A DNA stretch of 64,000 bases from the NCBI GenBank assembly GCA_016748015.1, contig JAAOMT010000295.1, positions 1,122,604 through 1,186,603 on the forward strand. Reading direction: 5' to 3'. A model generated the notes under the pieces. The model saw nothing but the letters and a program-made list of their open reading frames with translations. It was not told the DNA's origin and ran no database searches. Source of the stretch: Geosiphon pyriformis (Eukaryota; Glomeromycota; Glomeromycetes; Archaeosporales; Geosiphonaceae). Position numbers and translations under genes: made by a program. Of the stretch, positions 58,401 through 64,000 are shown one piece after another; the stretch's first letter is position 1, and each line of letters opens with the position of its first letter.

Positions 58401-60800
58401 ACTATTTTTAATATCAATTACTCAATGTTTAATCTCTTTAATTAGTTTGATAAACAACAAACAACAAAAAAACAAAAAAAAAGAAAAGAAAAGATAAAAA
58501 AAAAAAATAAGAATTAGTATTCTGTTAATAACCATAATCAAGAGCTATTGTTCTAATGTAGTTAAGTGTTGGATGTTATTAACATAGAGTATTGATAATA
58601 GAAGATTGATAAAAATTTTTAATCAAACAATAATAGCATGAATTAGATGATAATAAGTATGTTTTATTTGATATTTTTTGATGAATTCACTTTGGTTAAT
58701 AGTAACTATTCATGAAGTGAAAGTTAATTAATAAATAAATAAAAAATACTAAATTAATACAGAACTAAATTAGATTAAATACTTTTTTTGTTTCTAATAT
58801 TACTGCTATATATACATAGTTGGTGTTATATGAAATTCCTGGAATCCTGCAATTCTCTTAGAAAAATTCAGAAATTTCTTTATTACTATGTCTACTTTTG
58901 ATTGGCTATTCTTCTAACTATAATACTTTTAATTTCTATAAGTAATATTATGTATTAGTAAATATGTATAAAAAATAGAACAAATATTAAAAAAGAAATT
59001 AAAACTTAAAGCCAATTTACTTAAAATCTTTTTCATTAAAACTATTTTTCATTCTGAATTATATGGTTTTAAAGTATTTGGGCAAATACAGACCAAAAAT
59101 TTGCTAACTAATTTAGTAGTCTTTGCCAATTCAAAAAAAATTCTTGACAGATTTTTTAAACACAAAGCTATAGATCTATAAATAATAACCTATCTAATGT
59201 TTTTTGAACTAATAATAGTGTTATTATTGTAGATGTTTTGGGTTTAAAATATTATTTAAGTGTAGTAAATTTATTGAAAAAATTTGGTATTATTTTTGTA
59301 AACCAACTTCTGAACTATTAAAATACATGCTTCACATAGAATACATTTTACAAATAAAAAAAACTAAATTTTAGGAGTCTAATTTCTGGTTGGTTTGTTT
59401 TACTTGTCAAATTTATTAAAGTTGGTAATGTAGTTGGCAATAGTGCCTTAATTTTTTATTCTGCTCCCAATAGTTGTCTGTACAACTTTGGCTTTGTTAA
59501 TAAGCATTTTATAAAAAATAAATTTGACAATATATTTGTTTATACAAATAGATTAGTAAAGAGTTTGGAGTTTGTAGATGCTTATAGTAATGCTGCTGCC
59601 TACTTTTTAAATATTAACATAAATATAGAAGTTAGGGTACATGGCTTGTACTTTTTAATTTTATTAAAACTGCAGACTATTGTTCTTGCTTTGAAATATA
59701 TTCTTGTGTTTAACTTAATTATATTGTTTATAGATAGCCAAATAGTATTAAATATATATAAGTTAATTAAAAAAAATATTAATTTTGATTTTTATAATAA
59801 ATACTAGATAAAAAAAAACATATTTGCCAGACTATTGTGTTTAAAAATTTATTGGTTAATTAGAACAAAGTTAAAGATTATTCCAAAGTTGTTGGCAATA
59901 AGTATGCAAATTTTTTTGCCAATGCTATTACTATGTCTGATTTTATATTATCTGTTAAAAATTATATTACTTTTTTGTTGTCAAGACAGATTTATCTTTA
60001 AAAATTTTTATTATTTTATTAGGCATTTGTTTGAGGCTATTAATTTTGTTGGTTGAGAATTTAAATATACTAATAGTACTGTAAATAAGATTTTTTACAA
60101 TTTTTTTAATATGTATAGAATTTTTAAAATATGATATTCTAATAATTAAGTTTATTTTGGTTTTACCAGTTCTGTATTTGTAGTGCTTTGGTCTTATTTT
60201 ATAAAAATATTGCATTATTACTTGTCTATAGCCAAAAAAAAAAGTTATATAATTCATGTTATCTTAATATGTTGTATATCTAATAGAATTAATTAAAAAC
60301 TTTGATTATATGTTTTTATGTATTTATAATAATTGTGTCAAGAAAAAACTAATTTCAAATACTATTTAAGAATAAACTGTTTTGCTAAATGTTAATACTA
60401 CTAATTATAAGATGGTCAAATTTTTATGTAATACTAAGTTTTTTAATTGTTTATATATATTATTGGCTAAAAGCTTTGTAATAAAAAAGTAAATGACTAA
60501 CATAGTGTATTTGTTAAATGTTAAATCTAATAGTAATTTGTTGGTTATTAATTTGGTTTGAGATTTTGTTGAGATTACAAATTTGCTATATGGTTGTTAA
60601 TTATCAAACTAAAAATACATTATAAAAAATATAGTCTTCTGTTATATGATAAATTTGTAATTTTAACTATTTCTAATTTGTTATTTTTGTGATTTCTTAA
60701 AATAATCCATGATTTTAGTATTAGATTGGATATACATGTTTGTTTTAAATTGTATTTTTGTTTGGTTAATATATATTGTTATGGGTTGGAGTAACAAGCT
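55440..60800 (+). pseudogene. LINE3 ORF2 remnant, interrupted by solo LTR
   Basis: The endonuclease start is seen as YNVQSINVFAKQKMLF at about 55458. RT C-terminal text is the frame 57837-58124 (ISELNILVVKKNVFYRYLDI..., FFTNLVLKKAVFNKQFLYLV), matching LINE2 41915-41560. The same frame resumes after the solo LTR at 58948 with IEQILKKKLKLKANL and HKAIDLQI. The RNase H region is 59565-59807. CQDRFIFKNFYYFIRHLFEA (about 59980) matches the LINE2 C-terminal part. Not functional. Confidence 0.7.
58113..58947 (-). repeat. Solo LTR in LINE3 with perfect TSD
   Basis: TGTTATAGGTAATTATTTGAG start and ATAAGTAATA end, 835 bp. The flanks TTAT (58109-58112) and TTAT (58948-58951) are an exact 4-bp duplication, and the LINE3 RT frame runs through when it is removed. 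It contains GCTATATATACATA near 58806 and a short GGAATCC-type array. It has the same family and orientation as the LTRs of A, B and C. Confidence 0.9.
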
Positions 60801-60830
60801 AATAGATAGCAAAGAAAAACAAAATTGTAG

Positions 60831-61302
60831 GGTGATAAAAATAATCAAAGGGGATTCAACTTCAAAGAGTGAATTAAATAAGTATGGATTCAATGTGTGA
60901 GATCAGTCTTATAAAATATATCAGTTACTATATTTTTTAAAAAATAACTGGAGAATCTGAAGATAGAGAAATAGTCTATACTGTTAAAAAATAATTATGC
61001 CTGATATAATTCTATGCTTTATGTTAGTGTTCTTAGAATTCAATATCAGATATCAAATGTACTTTTCAGTTATGTTTTATTCAATAATCTTCAAATACTG
61101 CAATTATATGTTTCAGGAAAAGAGTAAAAAATAACTAACAAGTAATCTTTTATTTCAAGATATTCAGATACTTAAAGATAGAGAAAAGGAGTTTTAGTGA
61201 TAAAAGAATGATTAAGATAAAAGTTGTTATTTTATTTATTTTATTTTCTTGATTTTTTGACATGCTTTTCTACAATTAAGAGATTCATCACTTATATAGC
61301 TA
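60831..61302. other. Unassigned AT-rich DNA, possibly LTR of element E
   Basis: No gene seen. It lies between the LINE3 tail and the 12-bp repeat of element E. It should contain the 3' LTR of E if that element is complete, but without the opposite LTR in the window its ends cannot be fixed. Confidence 0.35.
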
Positions 61303-61476
61303 TCAAAAATGGTTAATAATTAGGTCAACAATTAGGTCAATGATTAGGTTAATGATTAAGTCAATAATTAGGTCATTGATCAGGTCAATAATTAGATTAA
61401 TAATCAGATCAACAGTTAGGTTATTGATCAAATCAATGATCACTTCTAAAAATAGAGTGGCTAATTTATATAACAT
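61303..61476 (-). CDS. Small repeat-encoded ORF (57 residues), uncertain
   Basis: An ATG at 61476-61474 opens a frame through the 12-bp minisatellite to TGA at 61305-61303. Its product is mostly a four-residue repeat of the form (I/V)(D/N)LI, for example NDLIIDLIINLIIDLIVDLI. Because the repeat unit is 12 bp the frame is kept for free, so this may be chance. A very hydrophobic, amphipathic short protein would result. I do not assign a function. Confidence 0.2.
   Translation of the reverse strand: MLYKLATLFLEVIIDLINNLTVDLIINLIIDLINDLIIDLIINLIIDLIVDLIINHF
61318..61437. repeat. 12-bp minisatellite, ten units
   Basis: Ten contiguous 12-bp units of the type AATTAGGTCAAT / GATTAGGTTAAT / GATCAGGTCAAT, without length variation. 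Substitutions between units are mostly transitions. It lies downstream of the last ORF of element E. Confidence 0.9.
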
Positions 61477-61498
61477 CAGTGGCTAATACATGTGATAA

Positions 61499-62155
61499 TT
61501 AATAAAAAGTATAAGTTTCAACCATAATATCATCCTCTTCAAAGAGATTGAGCTCTGGCAAAATTAAGCTATTCATGGTGTAATCTATTTGAAGAGTTTT
61601 ATTTAACTCAAAGCTAACTAGTTTGTTAAAGTCTTTTGTGGATAGGGTATATAATATTTGAGATGAAATAAGTTTTGTATTCAAGAGACCAAATTTTTGT
61701 ATTAGAGTTTTAGTTTTTTTAGCAATAGTTAAAACTTTTAGGACATCTAACTGTATAATGCCCAAAATTTTTGTCTGTATTTCTGAAGTTGTTTTCTTTA
61801 TGAGTTTCATATTCTCTATGATTTTTTCAAGGTGACCATAGAGTTCTAATTGTCTTTCATATGACAAGTTTTTGTTTATAGGTAAGATTTCTTGGAGTGT
61901 TTTTCCAATTGTATTAGAAGGTAGAAGTATAGCTGCTATTATACTTTCCAACAGATATTTATCTATTTTGCTACCAATTCTTTCTCTTTTGGTAGTAGTT
62001 TTCTTTGGTCTAATAACAGTATATGTTCTATTATTATCAGTTATAATGGTTTGTTTTCCAATGGTCAAAGTAGCATTTGAATAGTTTTTGATCAAATACT
62101 TATAGAAAGTATAGAAGACATTTTGAATGTTTTGATCCAGAAAATAATTGTTCAT
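61499..62155 (-). CDS. Element E extra ORF, 218 residues, unknown function
   Basis: An intact open frame downstream of integrase. It is predicted mostly helical and charged, with a basic stretch RPKKTTTKRERIGSKIDKYL (about residues 69-88) and a long helical part (about 105-175). The acidic end is LNLFEEDDIMVETYTFY. No signal peptide, Cys motif or membrane segment is seen. It occupies the same place as the third ORF of A-D but shares no obvious motif with it. It may be an accessory protein of the element; function is not known. About 220 bp of spacer with stops separates it from the integrase end. Confidence 0.6.
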   Translation of the reverse strand: MNNYFLDQNIQNVFYTFYKYLIKNYSNATLTIGKQTIITDNNRTYTVIRPKKTTTKRERIGSKIDKYLLESIIAAILLPSNTIGKTLQEILPINKNLSYERQLELYGHLEKIIENMKLIKKTTSEIQTKILGIIQLDVLKVLTIAKKTKTLIQKFGLLNTKLISSQILYTLSTKDFNKLVSFELNKTLQIDYTMNSLILPELNLFEEDDIMVETYTFY

Positions 62156-62379
62156 GTCAATTGAAAATACTTTTGTTTTGAGAATGATGCATTTATTTAT
62201 ACTTGATTTTTGTTAATTATTTGAGTTGATATTATCACAACAGGCAACTAATTAGGTTGTTTATGATATTTCTTGAATCATGTATTATAAATAAGATGAT
62301 TATTAAAGATTGTTCTGGATTGATCTTAAAGAATATAAGAACTATTATTCAAAACTTTGTTGACTATAAAGGGTCTTTT

Positions 62380-63516
62380 CTATTGGCTAGAGAATTTATC
62401 ATTATAAATATTGTTTCTATCTGAACAGTATTCTAATACCAAGTTACCGATATTTAAAGAAAGTGTTTTATAGGTTTTCTTTTTTTTAAGCTTTTTTTGA
62501 AACTGTTTTATCTTTTCAAAAGCAATTATTTGTGCTTCTACTAAGGAGTCAAGAATAGTACCAAGTTTTTTTTGCAAAATGTCTTTATAATTTCCTATTG
62601 TGATCTCTTCAAAAGGTATTGTTTTAATGTCAATTTCTATTGGTAGTGTTGTCATGTGTTCATAGAGCAGATAAAAAGGTTTATAACTTGTTATGTTATA
62701 ATTTACAGTTCTATAAGCAAACAAAGCTGAAGGCAGTACTTTGTTCCATAAGTTTGTTTTTTCACTGGTTTTGGCTAAGGTTTCACATAGTGTTTTATTA
62801 AAACGTTCTATTAGGCCATTTGTTTGGGAGTAATAAGAGGAAAAAAGTTTATAATGTATTCCTATTTTTCTACAAAGTTCTTCAATCAGTGTACTGAGAA
62901 AAGCTCTTCCTTTATCAGATAAAAGTTTTTTGGAGCAGCCATAATGGCAAATAATATTTTCATAAATGAAATTGGCTATTGAGACTGCTATTTGGTCAAG
63001 AGTGGCTCTTGTTTCTACCTACTTTGTAAGATAGTTAGTAGCTGTGATAATGTATCTGTTGCCATTAGGAGTTATTGTTAAAGATCTAACAACATCTATA
63101 CCAATTCTGTCAAATAGTTGACCAACAGAAATTGAATGGATATTTTTTTTGCGATTGGATTTGTCTTTTTTTTGGCAGATGTTACAGATTTTGATGTATT
63201 TAGCAATATTCTTTTCCAAAGTAGGTTAATAATAGTGAGCTAAAGTTTTTTGAATTGTTTTTGTTTTTTTAAAGTGTTTAACTAATAGGTCAGTGTACAT
63301 GTTGTATATTACAATTTCTCTTTCTTCATATCTAATAACTCTTTGGGGACAGTTAGAATCTTTTCTATTTCTTTTATATAGCTGGTTCTGGCAAATCAAA
63401 TAGAAATTTAATTGTTTGTACAAATATTCTCTTTGCTGTTGAGTGTATTTTGGTGAATATTGTTTTTTACCCAAAAATTTTATTAAGACAGAGTAGTTGT
63501 CCAAGTCCATTATCAT
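62380..63516 (-). pseudogene. Element E integrase, two or more in-frame stops
   Basis: The N-terminal zinc part includes LVKHFKKTKTIQKTLAHYY and CNICQKK (HHCC). The core has GQLFDRIGIDVVRSLT (first Asp), LLSDKGRAF (second Asp, near 62930) and TNGLIERFN (Glu, near 62810), so the DDE triad is kept. The C-terminal frame 62380-62724 includes FAYRTVNYNITSYKPFYLLY, a helical stretch and NIGNLVLEYCSD. A TAA follows AHYY and a TAG follows YLTK, both where Trp is expected, each needing only G-to-A changes. The 62725-63018 part carries no ATG-initiated long frame but the motifs read through. Confidence 0.75.
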
Positions 63517-63529
63517 GTTTGTTTGTGAA

Positions 63530-64000
63530 GGAGTTACTAATAATTAAGTTAGTTTGGTTTAAGAGATTGTATTATCACTGGATGGTAAGTCTAAAAAGAG
63601 CATTGGTGTTTTGATAATTTGCTCCTTTGCAGTGTTGAATATTATAATTGAATTCATTCAAGTAGAGTATCCAGCAAGTTATTCATTTGTGTTCCAGCTT
63701 CTTTTTATTGTACAGCCAAACCAAGACTTAATGATCTGTTACCACTAAGAAGATATTGATTCCAGTAACTAGTAGTCCAAACTACTGCTAAATATTTTTG
63801 TTCAGTAACTGAATAGTTTTTTTCTGTTGGTGTGAAGAATTTATTGGCATATGCTATAGCATATTTTCTGTTATTTTCATTTTTTTGTGAAAGAACAGCA
63901 CTAAGTCCATAGCCAGATGCATCAATGTGGAGAATAAAAGATTGGTCCAGATCAAGTTGCTTGAGAATTGGTTTAGTAACAAGTTTTTTCTTTAGAATTT
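63530..64000 (-). pseudogene. Element E RNase H, partial at window edge
   Basis: The minus strand reads LVTKPILKQLDLDQSFILHI then DASGYGLSAVLSQKNENNRK and YAIAYANKFFTPTEKNYSVT, the start of a Ty3/gypsy RNase H with the DASG motif intact. Toward 63540 the frame breaks in several stops. RT lies beyond the window. Confidence 0.75.

Larger units (their letters stand above)
53500..60830 (+). mobile_element. LINE3, strongly decayed copy, plus strand
   Basis: Homologous to LINE2 throughout, in the opposite orientation: ORF1 from about 53560, endonuclease near 55440-56100, RT 56400-59230, RNase H near 59560, C-terminal part to about 60800. It is much more A/T-shifted than LINE2 and has lost nearly all long frames. 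A solo LTR at 58113-58947 interrupts it. Confidence 0.75.
61441..64000 (-). mobile_element. Gypsy-type element E, 3' part, runs off the window
   Basis: Minus strand: RNase H (right edge), integrase, then a 218-residue ORF. It is better preserved than A-D: few stops, with catalytic residues of integrase kept. The sequence differs clearly from A-D, so it is another lineage. RT, protease, gag and 5' LTR must lie beyond 64000. Confidence 0.75.

Overview
The window looks like nuclear DNA of a repeat-rich, AT-rich fungus, most probably an arbuscular mycorrhizal fungus of the Rhizophagus/Glomeromycotina type. This is an inference from three things: the style of the two host genes (a membrane-anchored GH17 glucanase and an F-box/leucine-rich protein with a short 85-nt intron), the LINE ORF1/ORF2 architecture, and the dominance of decayed retrotransposons. 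No rRNA, tRNA or CRISPR was seen.

Layout. 1-2210 is AT-rich non-coding flank with simple repeats. It ends in a 4 x 10-bp telomere-like tract and a 53-nt poly(A) that joins half an LTR. 2798-39425 is one old minus-strand LINE ORF1 (LINE1) broken into three pieces by nested LTR retrotransposons. First is a chimeric Ty3/gypsy block at 3374-17771 (element A, minus, with element B inside it and a deletion). Second is a plus-strand Ty3/gypsy element D (18208-39222). The 3' LTR of D is split by a minus-strand Ty3/gypsy element C (28060-38955), and the gag of C is split by a solo LTR (36719-37573). 4-bp target duplications support each level. 39430-46205 is a second LINE copy (LINE2, minus) lying head-to-tail with LINE1.

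46206-53500 is the gene island. It holds a GH17 gene (47510-48649, +) and an F-box gene (50099-51842, -), with normal CpG content and intact frames, bordered by very AT-rich DNA. 53500-60830 is a third, strongly decayed LINE copy (LINE3, +) carrying a solo LTR with a perfect 4-bp target duplication. 61300-64000 is the 3' part of another, better preserved minus-strand gypsy-type element (E), running off the window edge.

How the parts work. Elements A-D share one architecture: LTR, primer site starting TGG two bases inside, gag with CCHC knuckle, retropepsin-like protease, Cys-rich segment, dUTPase-like domain, RT, RNase H, integrase, an extra third ORF, polypurine tract, LTR. Nearly all are dead through point transitions (Gln to stop, CGA to TGA, YLDD to YLND/YLDN/YLNN), while reading frames are often kept. 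The third ORF found in four copies, the dUTPase within pol, the swapped palindromic arrays in U3, and the TAATG ORF1/ORF2 junction of the LINE are the most interesting points. Domain borders inside decayed elements are approximate.
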